Positions 1 to 9,143 of a stretch of DNA of 60,199 nucleotides are shown here, piece by piece. Under the pieces are notes generated by a model. It worked only from the letters and a program-made list of their open reading frames with translations, made no database searches and was not told the origin of the DNA. Within the stretch, counting starts at the first letter, position 1; every line of letters begins with the position of its first letter. Made by a program: the position numbers and the translations under genes. Origin of the DNA: an uncultured Paracoccaceae bacterium (lineage in GTDB: Bacteria > Pseudomonadota > Alphaproteobacteria > Rhodobacterales > Rhodobacteraceae); contig CAKZVL010000026.1 in NCBI GenBank assembly GCA_937922155.1, positions 1 through 60,199 on the forward strand. The letters are read 5' to 3'.

Positions 1-2
1 CG

Positions 3-3000
3 CTCAATGGTAGCGCCACTCTCGAAGATCTAGGTTTTGACGACGGCGCGGTTCACGTGGCACCAAACAGTGCGGCTGATACTTTCCAGATGTCGTTTGA
101 GAATCCTGTCACTGATCCAATCCAACTTGCTTTCCTAGGTGTAGACGCCTTTTCTTGGACGCTGACCGATCAGGATGGCAATGCGCTGGAAATCGAATTG
201 CTGCAAAACGCAGGCTCAGAACTGAATAATGGAGAGGCAACTGTATCAGACAACGTTCTGACCGACTTGGTCCCTACTACGTTTAATGACGGGACCTCGG
301 CCAACGGAGTTATCCGTATAACCAGTGACACACCGATCACCGAGATCAATGTCCAGTTGGACCAAATTGTGAGCGGGGCCGACGGTCACCTTCTGTCTCT
401 CGCAAAAGAGAATGTACCTTTACTTGACACAGATAGTGACGGAGTCATCAACGCTCTGGACACCGACAGCGACGGTGGCGGCGTGGGTGACAATGCCGAA
501 GCGCAATTTGGCCAAGACTTCATCGAAGCCTCTGGCATTGACGCCAATGGTGACGGTCTGGATGATGCCTATGACCTGACCGGGTCCGGCGGCCGCCTTG
601 GGCTTGATGCGAACGTGACGGGCACAAACCATGTGCTTATCACCGAAGCCGATGGTCAGGACGATCACGATGGTGATGGTATTTCCAGCAGCTATGACAT
701 TGATGACGATGGCGACGGGATTCTGGATACTATCGAAGACTTTGGACCAATTGCTTTTGCCGCTGACACAGTGTTCAGCGCAGGTAAAGCGACAGGCTCC
801 ATCGGCGATATCGGTGTGGCGGTCACTGGCAACGGAGGTGGCACAGTCTCAGACGCAGACGGTGTGGGCTTCGCGTACAACGAGTCCCTTGAAGGAACTA
901 TCACTTCTGAGTTCGATGGCGCTTTTGCTAATCTGACATTTGAAGTGTCTTCGCTTTATGCAGGCAACTCCATTGGCAACTTCACGATGACGCTGGACGA
1001 CGGCACGTTCTTGTCAAATCTTGACTTTACTGTTGCTGATCCCGTCGCCTTGTCTGGTGGTGGTACGGCCAACACTGCTGCGCGGTTTGTGAGACCCGAT
1101 GGTACCATTACGCTGATCGACCCCGATGGCGGAGGTGGAACTGATCAGGCAGGTGGTTATCTGACCTTCATCGGCCTTGATCAGGAGTTAATTGCTGAAG
1201 CGGGTGGAATTGTCAGCCTGAGTTTCGATATCATTGACTCGCCCATCTACGCCAATTCTGTGTTCACAATCGGCGGCTCGCCTCTGGCGGTTGGTTATTC
1301 GGATGCGGATTATGATGGCGTCGCCAACAGCCGCGACGTGGACAGCGACGATGGTGGCTTGGGTGACAATGTCGAAGCGCAGTATGGCCAAGAGTTCATT
1401 GCCGCATCTGGTGTTGACGCCAACCGTGACGGTCTGGATGATGCCTATGACCTCACCGGGTCTGGTGGTGATCTTGGTCTTGACCCCAACGCGACGGGGA
1501 CCAACCATACTACCATCACAGCAGCAGATGGTCAGGACGATCACGATGGTGATGGCATCGCCAGCAGCTTTGATACGGATGATGATGGCGATGGGATTGC
1601 GGACACGGCCGAGCTTGGCTCAGACACGTCTCAGTTCTGGTTCATCAGCTCCAACGCTGTTGTCACCGACACACGCGCACAGTACAACCAACCAGCCAAT
1701 ACAGCTGACGGTGTTGTGACACGCACCAGTGGTCTGGTCTTTAACATGTCTGAAACAGGCGAGCCGAACCCAGAGTTCGTCTATGGCTTGAGCATTGCGG
1801 AAGGCGATACCGTTGATACGTTCAACCTGCTCAGCGCGGTTGGTAGCCAAAACGATGCCTATATGGTTGTCGACTATGATCTGGCGATTTTTGACGCCGA
1901 CGGCGCGCTGGTATTCTCTGGTTCTGCAAGCGGGACAACTGCGGATAATGTCTTGGCGCTAAGCGGCTTTTCGCTAGGCGAAGGGACATATACCGTCAGC
2001 TTCCAGCCGACAGGATCAGCAATCCCGCAGGCCGCAGAGATCGCAGAGGTTCTGTTCACCAACGGTGCATATAATCCTGCCGACCCGTTTGAAGATGTCA
2101 CGACGGTTGCGTCTCCACCTGTCGGCGTGGATGCTGACGGCGACGGGGTGTTCAACAATCTTGACATCGACAGCGATGGTGACGGGATTTGGGATCAATT
2201 CGAAGTGCAGGCTGTCCTTGGTGAGTATGGTGAACCCAACGTCACCGGGAACTCAGGTCACCCGCACTTGTTCTATGATCACAACGCATCCGCGTTCCCT
2301 GGGACGCTTGAGGGCAACAATATCGGTGATGATATCGCATCAGGCTCTGCCGTTACATTTGGGACGGGCATAGCTGCGACCCAAAGTGGCAGTGCGACAG
2401 GTTTCTCGACCACGCATTTAGGTTATACAGCAGCTCAAGAAGCGTTCGACAACGATGCCTTCATTCAGATGTCGTTTACAACGTCAGATGATGCGAGCCG
2501 TGCATTGGCCCTGTCAGAGTTTGTGACATACAGTACGCAGTATGTTGGGAACGTCGCGATCATGTTGGATGGTGAATTCGTCGCGGATGTTACGCTGAAT
2601 GCGGAAGGTGGCGGCTTCAGAAGCTATGCCTTTGATGAGATCGTCGAATTGTCGAATGATACGACTCATACCGTAACGATTGTTCCGTACAACTATCAGG
2701 GTTCTGCAACGACAGTTGTGTTCGACTCCTACAACTTCAATCTGGTTCGAGCAGACTACGAACTGACCGACGACACCAACAACGATGGGACGCTGAACCG
2801 TAACGACGTCAATAGTGATGGTGAAGGTTTGACGGACCGCGAAGAGGTTGAACTGAATGCGGATGACCTTGCGGCGCTGGAAAGCGGTGCGGCCAATGAT
2901 GACGGGTTCCTGATCCTTGCGGATGAGGCTGGTCTGACGCTGGACTTTGGTAACGTCGAAAACGTGACCGATCTGGAATACATCAATATGGATGGCACAA

Positions 3001-3212
3001 CGGGTCAAACCCTGACTTTGTCCGACCTTGATGTGTTGTCATCCACGCCAAGCGGTTCGGTCATTGTCCTTGGCGATGGCGAAGACACTGTCGAAGTCAG
3101 CGGCTTTACCGACACGGGTGAAACCCAATCCGTGGATGGGCAGACACTGCATCAGTATGAATCCAATGGTGCAGAGGCATGGATCGACGAAGAAATCACT
3201 GTCGTCGTCTAA
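3..3212 (+). CDS. Large secreted type I (RTX/adhesin-like) calcium-binding protein, 5' end outside window
   Basis: The reading frame is open to the left edge, so the start and an unknown length of N-terminus are missing; about 1,069 residues are visible. The protein is rich in Asp, Asn, Gly and Thr, and I see no cysteine. Six thrombospondin-type-3-like stretches of the form DxDxDGxxD are present (for example DDDGDGILD and DIDSDGDGIWD), which are expected to bind calcium. Two 93-residue copies of one module lie at bases 459-737 and 1335-1613. Between them are beta-rich segments resembling extracellular adhesin domains. The last 100 residues (LTLSDLDVLSSTPSGSVIVL and following, ending ITVVV) look like the uncleaved C-terminal signal of type I secretion substrates. 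The convergent adaptor/ABC genes and the TolC-like gene next door are the likely exporter. The family call is good; the function (adhesion, biofilm or surface layer) is inference. Confidence 0.8.
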   Translation, partial: LNGSATLEDLGFDDGAVHVAPNSAADTFQMSFENPVTDPIQLAFLGVDAFSWTLTDQDGNALEIELLQNAGSELNNGEATVSDNVLTDLVPTTFNDGTSANGVIRITSDTPITEINVQLDQIVSGADGHLLSLAKENVPLLDTDSDGVINALDTDSDGGGVGDNAEAQFGQDFIEASGIDANGDGLDDAYDLTGSGGRLGLDANVTGTNHVLITEADGQDDHDGDGISSSYDIDDDGDGILDTIEDFGPIAFAADTVFSAGKATGSIGDIGVAVTGNGGGTVSDADGVGFAYNESLEGTITSEFDGAFANLTFEVSSLYAGNSIGNFTMTLDDGTFLSNLDFTVADPVALSGGGTANTAARFVRPDGTITLIDPDGGGGTDQAGGYLTFIGLDQELIAEAGGIVSLSFDIIDSPIYANSVFTIGGSPLAVGYSDADYDGVANSRDVDSDDGGLGDNVEAQYGQEFIAASGVDANRDGLDDAYDLTGSGGDLGLDPNATGTNHTTITAADGQDDHDGDGIASSFDTDDDGDGIADTAELGSDTSQFWFISSNAVVTDTRAQYNQPANTADGVVTRTSGLVFNMSETGEPNPEFVYGLSIAEGDTVDTFNLLSAVGSQNDAYMVVDYDLAIFDADGALVFSGSASGTTADNVLALSGFSLGEGTYTVSFQPTGSAIPQAAEIAEVLFTNGAYNPADPFEDVTTVASPPVGVDADGDGVFNNLDIDSDGDGIWDQFEVQAVLGEYGEPNVTGNSGHPHLFYDHNASAFPGTLEGNNIGDDIASGSAVTFGTGIAATQSGSATGFSTTHLGYTAAQEAFDNDAFIQMSFTTSDDASRALALSEFVTYSTQYVGNVAIMLDGEFVADVTLNAEGGGFRSYAFDEIVELSNDTTHTVTIVPYNYQGSATTVVFDSYNFNLVRADYELTDDTNNDGTLNRNDVNSDGEGLTDREEVELNADDLAALESGAANDDGFLILADEAGLTLDFGNVENVTDLEYINMDGTTGQTLTLSDLDVLSSTPSGSVIVLGDGEDTVEVSGFTDTGETQSVDGQTLHQYESNGAEAWIDEEITVVV
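459..737 (+). repeat. 93-residue internal module, copy 1
   Basis: First of two same-length copies within the secreted protein; the second is at 1335-1613. By my count 73 of 93 residues are identical. The module starts with a D-x-DSD calcium loop, carries a conserved middle (GLDDAYDLTGSGG) and ends with a second Asp-rich loop (DDDGDGI). Confidence 0.8.
1335..1613 (+). repeat. 93-residue internal module, copy 2
   Basis: Second copy of the module at 459-737, with no length change. The substitutions are spread across the module, which suggests an old duplication and not a recent one. Confidence 0.8.
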
Positions 3213-3230
3213 CGCCGCCAACAGTTAAGA

Positions 3231-3261
3231 AAAGGGGCTCGCATGATGCGGGCCCTTTTTT
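3231..3261 (+). terminator. Bidirectional intrinsic terminator between secreted protein and adaptor gene
   Basis: A hairpin GGGCTCGCA / TGCGGGCCC (one T-G wobble) is flanked by A-run and T-run, so it can terminate transcription of the secreted protein gene on the plus strand and of the convergent adaptor gene on the minus strand. Confidence 0.8.
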
Positions 3262-3284
3262 GGTTTCGGATTTGTCCGTCAAAC

Positions 3285-4442
3285 TTACGGCTCTCGAAGC
3301 GCCTCTTGCGTCTTGATCAATGGCTTCAGCAGGTACTGCATCACGGTCCTCTCACCCACATGCACCTCTGCGTCGGCCAACATTCCCGGTCGCACGTCAA
3401 ACACATCCGACTTTGTCGCCAAAGATGTCTTATCCAACGCGATCAGCACCTTGTAATAAGGCTCCTGATCCGGGGCTTGATTGTCTTCAAATGTATCTGC
3501 GCTGATTTGGGAAATTTCACCCTGAAGACTGCCGTGGATGGTATAGTCATACGCGCTCAACTTGATGGTTGTGAACATACCAAGCGAAAGAAAGGCGATG
3601 TCCTTGGGTTGGATACGTACTTCAACCAAGAGTTCATCATTCAGCGGCGTAATTTCAAAAATAGGTTCACCTGACTGGACGACGCCACCAACCGTCGTGG
3701 TGTAAATCGTGTTCACGATGCCCGTGGTCGGCGATACTAGGCTAGAGCGCACCAACTGATCTTTGCTTTGTTCCACCTGCGCACGCAAGCGTGCCAGATC
3801 TGACACCAGGCGTGAAATCTCGTCAGATCGTTCCAGTTCAAAGGTCGCGACCAGATTGTCACGGGCAAACAACGCATCCGTCGCGGCGGACCGCGCATCC
3901 AAAAGGTCTAAAGCGGGAAGCGCACCTTGAGAGACCAACTCCTCCATCGTTTCCACGCGCTCTTGATCAAGGGCGAGCTGTTCCTCTGCGGCACGAAATT
4001 CTGAATTGAATTTGAGAAGTCGAGAGTGGAACAGGTTTTCTTCTGATGTGACGAGCATCGGATTTGAGGCGTGGAATGTAGCCGGAAAAACAATTTCTTC
4101 GGCCCCTCCTAGTTCAGCTTGCAGTCGTATCAATCGCGCTTCAATCGTTAATATCTGGCTTTCAAAGTCGCGGACTTCAGCCAAATATTTCGTCCTGTTA
4201 AGCTTAGCGATGACCTGACCCACTTCGACGGTATCGCCTTCGCTGACATTGATTTCATCAAGTATGCCGCCTTCCAGACTTTGCACAATTTGCGCACTGC
4301 TCGCTGGAACAATCACGCCCGGTCCTCGGACAATTTCTGCAAGTGGCGCATTGTTGGCCCAAATAACAAACGACACGGCAAAGAGTGACAAGATCCAAAT
4401 GAGTGCCGCGCTTCCCCGGCGTTTTTCGCTCGCAGCTTTCAT
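3285..4442 (-). CDS. Type I secretion periplasmic adaptor (HlyD/LapC family)
   Basis: Membrane fusion protein of 385 residues that would connect the inner-membrane ABC exporter to the outer-membrane channel. A short basic cytoplasmic start (MKAASEKRRG) is followed by one membrane segment at about residues 13-30 (LIWILSLFAVSFVIW). Next come a biotinyl-lipoyl-like half motif (QSLEGGILDEINVSEGDTV), a long coiled-coil hairpin at about 90-230 and the second lipoyl/beta-barrel part (VSPTTGIVNTIYTTTVGGVV). The length is usual for the family. Its start codon overlaps the stop of the upstream ABC gene by ATGA, so the two are translationally coupled. The adjacent large calcium-binding protein is the obvious substrate. 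Confidence 0.92.
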   Translation of the reverse strand: MKAASEKRRGSAALIWILSLFAVSFVIWANNAPLAEIVRGPGVIVPASSAQIVQSLEGGILDEINVSEGDTVEVGQVIAKLNRTKYLAEVRDFESQILTIEARLIRLQAELGGAEEIVFPATFHASNPMLVTSEENLFHSRLLKFNSEFRAAEEQLALDQERVETMEELVSQGALPALDLLDARSAATDALFARDNLVATFELERSDEISRLVSDLARLRAQVEQSKDQLVRSSLVSPTTGIVNTIYTTTVGGVVQSGEPIFEITPLNDELLVEVRIQPKDIAFLSLGMFTTIKLSAYDYTIHGSLQGEISQISADTFEDNQAPDQEPYYKVLIALDKTSLATKSDVFDVRPGMLADAEVHVGERTVMQYLLKPLIKTQEALREP

Positions 4443-6586
4443 GACTTACGATTTCCCTGCAGTTGCGCCATGATCTCATCCCTTGGGCCGATCAGTGCAA
4501 GTTTTCCGTTCTGCATGACGCCAATTCTATCACATATACCAATGATTTCAGTCCGGTGTGTTGTCAGAATGCAAGTCTTGTTTTGAAGCCATTCTTCCAT
4601 GCGGGCGATCACTTCGGCCTCCAAGGTTTGGTCCATGGCTGCAGTTGGTTCATCAAGAAGAACGATCTGCGGGTCGGCCAGATAAATCCGCGCAAGGCCA
4701 AGGGATTGGCGTTGCCCGACGGACAAACCAACGCCGCCATCTGCAACCGGCATATCCATCCCTAAGGGATGACGACTGGTCGTTGCCCAGAGGCCTGAAA
4801 ATTTCAGCGCCCCTTCAAGATCGGTTTCACTGAAAGTGCGTGGCCCTAGTAATAGATTGTCACGTAGCGTCCCCGAGAACAAAGTAATGTCCTGAGTGAG
4901 GACACCCATGTTTCTGCGGAGATCGACCGGGTCCAGCTGTCGAATTTCTAGGCCATCAAGGCGTATTTCTCCATGCTCAAAAGTATAGAGGCCTGATAAA
5001 AGCTTTAAGAGTGTGGATTTTCCTGATCCATTACGACCCAAGATCGCCACGGTTTCCCCAGGCTGGATATCAAGTTGCCCAACATGCAATGCAAGATCCT
5101 GATCCTCACCATAGCGAAACTTCAAATCAACAATATTGATATGCCCCTTAAGGTTATCCCGCCTTGAGTACTGCCGTGTATGCGTGCGTTCTTGGGTGGA
5201 GGCTACAATTGTCGAAAGACCATCCAATGACACGCGAACTTGTTGCCAGCGCGAGATAGCACCAGACAATTGGGTTACGGGTGCGATCGCGCGGGTCGAT
5301 AAGATACTTACGGCGATGATCGCGCCGACACTGAATTCTCCTGCAAGAACCATATAGACCCCCGCAACAACCGCTGACACGTAGGCGATTTGCTGAATAC
5401 CTTGCGACATAAAGGCTAGCCTAGCTGAAGTCGCCCGTTGGTCTTGTGTCTTTGAAGAGGCCAGCAACGCTAAATCTTCCCAAGCGGTTTGGAATCTGTT
5501 TTCAGCCTGGTTTAGTTTAATCGCTTCTGCACCATAGGTCATTTCGTTCAAGATCCGGCTTTGCGCAGAATTCGTCCCCTGCATGTCTTCAGAAATCCGG
5601 CTCAGCGTTCGCCGCGTCAACAGGCTGATCAAGATGATCAACACAAGCGCGGCCACAGGAACCCAGACGACCTGACCTGCAATGAGATAGATCAGACCAA
5701 GAAAAACAAACACAAAGGGCATATCCGCAAGAGAGCCCATCGCGGTTGCGGTAAAGAATTCTCTCACCGAGGAAAAATCCCGCATCAAGGAGCCAAGCGC
5801 AGCAGGCCCCATTTGCCGTTCGTTCATACGCATGCCTTGTAGTCGCGCGGCCAGTTCAGCACTTAGGTTGATTTCGACCTGACGTCCCATGTCATCGACC
5901 AGACGACCACGCGCTATCTTCAGTAGAACCTCGAATGTAATAGCTACAAACGCACCAATCGCCAGCACCCAAAGGGTCTGCAAAGAAGCATTCGGAATAA
6001 CACGATCATAAACTTGAAGTGCAAAAAGCGAGACCGATACAGCGGCAGCGTTCGCGATGATCGTTGCCAACAAGATTTCAAGGGTCAGCCACTTCTGAGA
6101 AAGAATATGCCGCCAGAACCAATGTCCCCGCCCTGACTGACCGACGTACTTTGCCTCAAGTGCTTCGACGGTTGGGGCGGCAAACAGGTATTCACCTGAA
6201 AAATCTTCTGCAAAATCTGCCTGAGCGACCTTAACAAGGGCACCATCAATGGTTGTGTTTTGTAAATTGAAAAAACCGTCTTCAAAACTGACAACGTTGA
6301 CATAATCACCATTTTTCAGTCTTGCGCAGAATGGCATTGGTATGCGGTCTGGCACGTGCGCCTTGTCAATTTTGGACACGAAACCAATACGTTTTAGAGC
6401 CCGCTCTGCATCATCTTGAGCAAAAGCATCTAGTGTAACCGGCAACCCGAAAACCAGTTCATCAGCAGATATTGGTTTTCCGAGGATTCCTAGGTAGGCA
6501 ACAAGGGTATCTAAGAAATTTGTAGTCCTATCTGAAGATCTTTGACTGGTTTCCGCACTGCCGTTCACGTCTGCGGTATCGTTCAT
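4439..6586 (-). CDS. Type I secretion ABC exporter with degenerate C39-like domain (LapB/RtxB type)
   Basis: Inner-membrane ATPase-permease of 715 residues. The first ~150 residues form a C39 peptidase-like domain without the usual N-terminal catalytic cysteine, as in exporters that bind, and do not cleave, RTX-type substrates. Transmembrane helices follow (about 165-460). The nucleotide-binding domain has Walker A GRNGSGKST (about 517-525), signature LSVGQRQ (about 621), Walker B IVLLDE (about 641) and an H-loop histidine near 677. The start has a GGAGG sequence ten bases upstream. The gene is divergent from the TolC-like gene and forms an operon with the adaptor. Its substrate is most likely the large protein at the left edge. 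Confidence 0.93.
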   Translation of the reverse strand: MNDTADVNGSAETSQRSSDRTTNFLDTLVAYLGILGKPISADELVFGLPVTLDAFAQDDAERALKRIGFVSKIDKAHVPDRIPMPFCARLKNGDYVNVVSFEDGFFNLQNTTIDGALVKVAQADFAEDFSGEYLFAAPTVEALEAKYVGQSGRGHWFWRHILSQKWLTLEILLATIIANAAAVSVSLFALQVYDRVIPNASLQTLWVLAIGAFVAITFEVLLKIARGRLVDDMGRQVEINLSAELAARLQGMRMNERQMGPAALGSLMRDFSSVREFFTATAMGSLADMPFVFVFLGLIYLIAGQVVWVPVAALVLIILISLLTRRTLSRISEDMQGTNSAQSRILNEMTYGAEAIKLNQAENRFQTAWEDLALLASSKTQDQRATSARLAFMSQGIQQIAYVSAVVAGVYMVLAGEFSVGAIIAVSILSTRAIAPVTQLSGAISRWQQVRVSLDGLSTIVASTQERTHTRQYSRRDNLKGHINIVDLKFRYGEDQDLALHVGQLDIQPGETVAILGRNGSGKSTLLKLLSGLYTFEHGEIRLDGLEIRQLDPVDLRRNMGVLTQDITLFSGTLRDNLLLGPRTFSETDLEGALKFSGLWATTSRHPLGMDMPVADGGVGLSVGQRQSLGLARIYLADPQIVLLDEPTAAMDQTLEAEVIARMEEWLQNKTCILTTHRTEIIGICDRIGVMQNGKLALIGPRDEIMAQLQGNRKS

Positions 6587-6625
6587 GGTACTGCAGCCTC
6601 CAGTTGATTTTTGTTATTACTAGAA

Positions 6626-6654
6626 TCTATATGGAACATCTTTGCATCTGGCAA
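6626..6654 (-). promoter_or_regulatory. Candidate promoter for the exporter/adaptor operon
   Basis: On the minus strand TTGCCA and TATAGA are separated by 17 bases, about 40 bases upstream of the ABC exporter start. It fits a sigma-70 promoter but was found by eye only. Confidence 0.4.
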
Positions 6655-6761
6655 ATCTTATCTATTGACTCGAACTCCTTAAAGGTTGCCCGCGCGAATC
6701 GATGCGGCGTAGAGTTCGAAAAAGCAAAGCAATCATAGAATTGCAGATGGGCAGATTGACA

Positions 6762-8000
6762 ATGAAGGTCTTAATTTTTTTAACCGCTTTAGCTGGCTGT
6801 TCCGTGGTCGAACACCAGCTTGATCCATCTTTGGATCAGGCCGCAGAGAGCCTTCTCGCTCAGGATTTAAATGTTCAAAATGAGCGTTTTCTCCGTAGTA
6901 ACCAACCGGCCCCATATCAGGGCATTATACTTCAAAAGTACACGGAATTTGAACAGGAATTTCAGGGTAACTTGGACGAGTTGGCTATTTTGCAAGTCCG
7001 CGCAAAGCAGAACAAGTTACCCCAGTTCACGCCTTCGGCCTCTGCGCGAGCAAATGGGAGTGTAAGCGCAAATATTGGGGTTCGGCAGGCGCTATTTGCA
7101 GGTCAGCTTTACGAAGCGGAGTTTCATGACGCCAATGTTCAAGCGATCTCACAACAAGTGACGGTCTTGCAGGCCCTAAATCAAGAAACATCTCAAGATT
7201 TGAAACTGTTTTTGGATTATCGGGAAAATGTTGAAGTCAAAGCCATGCTAGATCGGCTGGCGACGGAGCTGGAAAAGCTTTTGGACCTCGCGCGTTTGCG
7301 CAGTCGCGGAGGATTGGTTACCGCAGACGAAGTGGCCTTGTTCGAATTGAACCTGACTGAAATCCGAACAGATGCAACAATCGCCTATTCTAATGCAAAA
7401 GTCGCCCTAGCCGACTTGCCACAGGTCGATACGACGGCCGCGCTCGTGAACTTTCACAGCGAACCGGATCAAATCCCGATTGATTTACTCGTCGCGCTGA
7501 CAGAGCGGGAATTGGCTCGCAGCGAACTGCGCCTTTCCCACGCATCATCACAGCCCAAGGTTGCAATTGAGGGGTCGGGTGGGATCGACCTGTTGACAGG
7601 CAAACCGCTAAGCCGTGCAGGATTGGTCGTTGAAAGCGACCCAATCACATTAGGCGGCAATACAACGCTGCAACTTGCTGAATTGAAGCTGCGACTTGCC
7701 GAACGTAAACTCGCGGAAACTGTTAGCGATCTTGCACAAGAAACAGCGCGGCGTGAAATGCAAATTCAGGCTCTCGAAAGTCAGCTAGGCGCGGCAAGCA
7801 ATCTGATGAGACAGGCCAGCATACGGCTTGACTCCTTCCCAAACCAATTCGCTGCAGGCAGTGCTGACTTGCCCGAAGCGATCGGTCTTGTTGATACTTT
7901 GCGTCGTTCGATGGAATCTCAGATCAGAACAAAATATGAGATTCTTAATCTTCGGAGAGAGATCGCTGAAGACTTAGGAGACTTCTGGTCGTTTTCGTAA
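6762..8000 (+). CDS. TolC-family outer-membrane channel component, predicted lipoprotein
   Basis: Protein of about 412 residues from the ATG at 6762. This start gives a short signal peptide ending in the lipobox LAGC (cysteine 13); an upstream in-frame start at 6702 would add 20 basic residues that do not belong to a signal peptide. The body is long amphipathic helix with heptad-like Leu/Ala/Glu (for example LDRLATELEKLLDLARLRSR, and again near 330-370), typical of outer membrane efflux proteins, with two halves around short beta segments. It stands divergent to the exporter/adaptor genes and completes a three-part type I secretion system. Family assignment is good; the lipid anchor is inferred from the lipobox. 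Confidence 0.82.
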   Translation: MKVLIFLTALAGCSVVEHQLDPSLDQAAESLLAQDLNVQNERFLRSNQPAPYQGIILQKYTEFEQEFQGNLDELAILQVRAKQNKLPQFTPSASARANGSVSANIGVRQALFAGQLYEAEFHDANVQAISQQVTVLQALNQETSQDLKLFLDYRENVEVKAMLDRLATELEKLLDLARLRSRGGLVTADEVALFELNLTEIRTDATIAYSNAKVALADLPQVDTTAALVNFHSEPDQIPIDLLVALTERELARSELRLSHASSQPKVAIEGSGGIDLLTGKPLSRAGLVVESDPITLGGNTTLQLAELKLRLAERKLAETVSDLAQETARREMQIQALESQLGAASNLMRQASIRLDSFPNQFAAGSADLPEAIGLVDTLRRSMESQIRTKYEILNLRREIAEDLGDFWSFS

Positions 8001-8113
8001 ACAATCAACCACCGACGGTTTGTACTGTTTACAGGTTTCTTCAAATTTACCCACTTTTGACCATGTTTCCCTGATTTTGTTGAAAATGCGGCGAACTGAT
8101 GGCACTCCTTGGT

Positions 8114-8131
8114 CATGCCGCTGTTGGCATG
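8114..8131 (+). other. Short hairpin upstream of the M48 lipoprotein gene
   Basis: CATGCC and GGCATG with a 6-base loop lie about 20 bases before the start of the peptidase gene. It could be a leader hairpin or an operator; nothing else supports a role. Confidence 0.25.
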
Positions 8132-8150
8132 GTTGTGTTCTGGTTTGTAA

Positions 8151-8825
8151 ATGGTTTGGAAGATGTTTGGCGCTTTGGGGGTCTCTGTTTCGTTGTCGGC
8201 TTGTGGGGATCCGATTGAGTTTGAAGGGAGCGTCGATCCACTCCCGTTCGTACAGATTGAGACAGGAGCAATCCATGCCGACAGCGGTTTCGCGCAAGTT
8301 TGGACCGAACTTGGCCCTGTCGCACAATCGGTTTGCAAAGAGTCGGATCCAAAATATGCCGCGGGTTTTTGTGATTTTGAACTCTTTGTCGGGTCTGATC
8401 TGGTCCCTTGGAAGAACGCCCAAATGATCGTCGCGGCAAATGGCAAGCCGGGGATCCACATTGGTGGAGGCATGGCAGCGTCAGCACTCAATCAGGATCA
8501 AATCGCGTTCATTTTGGCGCATGAAGCGGCACATCGTATCGCAGGACACTCCATCGGCGCGGCGAATTTGAAAGCTGATCGTGAAGGCGCGTTCAGCTTG
8601 GCCTTAAGTCCGCAAAAGTCACTTGAGTTGGAGGCAGACGTAATCGGAACAATTCTGGTGTCGATGGCTGGTTTTGATCCTTTGCAAGGAGCCGAGGCAA
8701 TAAAAGTGTTCTCTGATAGCCGCCTAGAGGAATCAACAACCCACCCGAGTTTCAGCCAACGATTTGCAGTCGTCCAAGCAACGATCAAAGCGCGAGAAGC
8801 AGGCGAGCAGATTTTATGGAATTGA
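8151..8825 (+). CDS. M48-family zinc metalloprotease, lipoprotein
   Basis: A 224-residue predicted periplasmic peptidase. The N-terminus (MVWKMFGALGVSVSLSAC) is a short lipoprotein signal with cysteine at about residue 18; a second ATG at 8163 would also work. The zinc motif HEAAH sits near residue 125 in LAHEAAHRIAGH, and the third ligand is likely the glutamate in LELEADVIG about 40 residues later, the usual M48 spacing. The C-terminal part ends in THPSFSQRFAVV, matching the H-P-x-x-x-x-R motif of periplasmic M48 (LoiP/BepA-like) proteases. The gene appears to be monocistronic. Family confidence is high; the substrate is unknown (outer-membrane protein quality control is the family's typical role). 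Confidence 0.88.
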   Translation: MVWKMFGALGVSVSLSACGDPIEFEGSVDPLPFVQIETGAIHADSGFAQVWTELGPVAQSVCKESDPKYAAGFCDFELFVGSDLVPWKNAQMIVAANGKPGIHIGGGMAASALNQDQIAFILAHEAAHRIAGHSIGAANLKADREGAFSLALSPQKSLELEADVIGTILVSMAGFDPLQGAEAIKVFSDSRLEESTTHPSFSQRFAVVQATIKAREAGEQILWN

Positions 8826-8859
8826 CGTGCTGACTTCAGTCTGGCCTGATCAAGCCGAG

Positions 8860-8893
8860 CATGGTTCATGACAATTCACTCGAAAGAACCATG
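8860..8893. other. Inverted repeat between M48 gene and tRNA-Leu
   Basis: CATGGTTC and GAACCATG, 8-base perfect arms with an 18-base loop, lie between two gene ends. There is no T-run directly after it on either strand, so it is not a classic terminator, though its position suggests one. Confidence 0.35.
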
Positions 8894-8920
8894 TTAAAAA
8901 AGAGAATTATTGGGAAGTAT

Positions 8921-9007
8921 TGGTGCCCAGAAGAGGACTCGAACCTCCACGTCCATACAGACACCAGCACCTGAAGCTGGCGCGTCTACCAATTCCGCCA
9001 TCTGGGC
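8921..9007 (-). tRNA. tRNA-Leu (anticodon CAG)
   Basis: The reverse complement folds as a class II tRNA of 87 bases including an encoded CCA end. The acceptor stem is GCCCAGA / TCTGGGC. The D-arm holds GGCGGAATTGGTAGACGC, typical of tRNA-Leu. The anticodon stem is CCAGC / GCTGG around the loop TTCAGGT (anticodon CAG). A variable arm follows, and the T-loop has TTCGAGT. All stems pair. Confidence 0.97.
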
Positions 9008-9067
9008 ACAGATGCGACAATGCTGGGATTACGCCTGACCGCATTGTCTGTCAACGGGGTGGTTCGT

Positions 9068-9114
9068 TTTAACGCGCCCTTTGCACCTTGTCTGCGATTG
9101 GGGGCGGCGTTAAA
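9068..9114. other. Long hairpin upstream of the NDUFA9-like gene
   Basis: TTTAACGCGCCC pairs with GGGC-G-GCGTTAAA (12 pairs, one bulged G) around a loop of about 22 bases. It ends 30 bases before the start at 9144. It could be a leader structure, a weak terminator or an operator. Confidence 0.4.
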
Positions 9115-9143
9115 CCCCCTTTGAACAGTTGAAAAGGTGCTGC

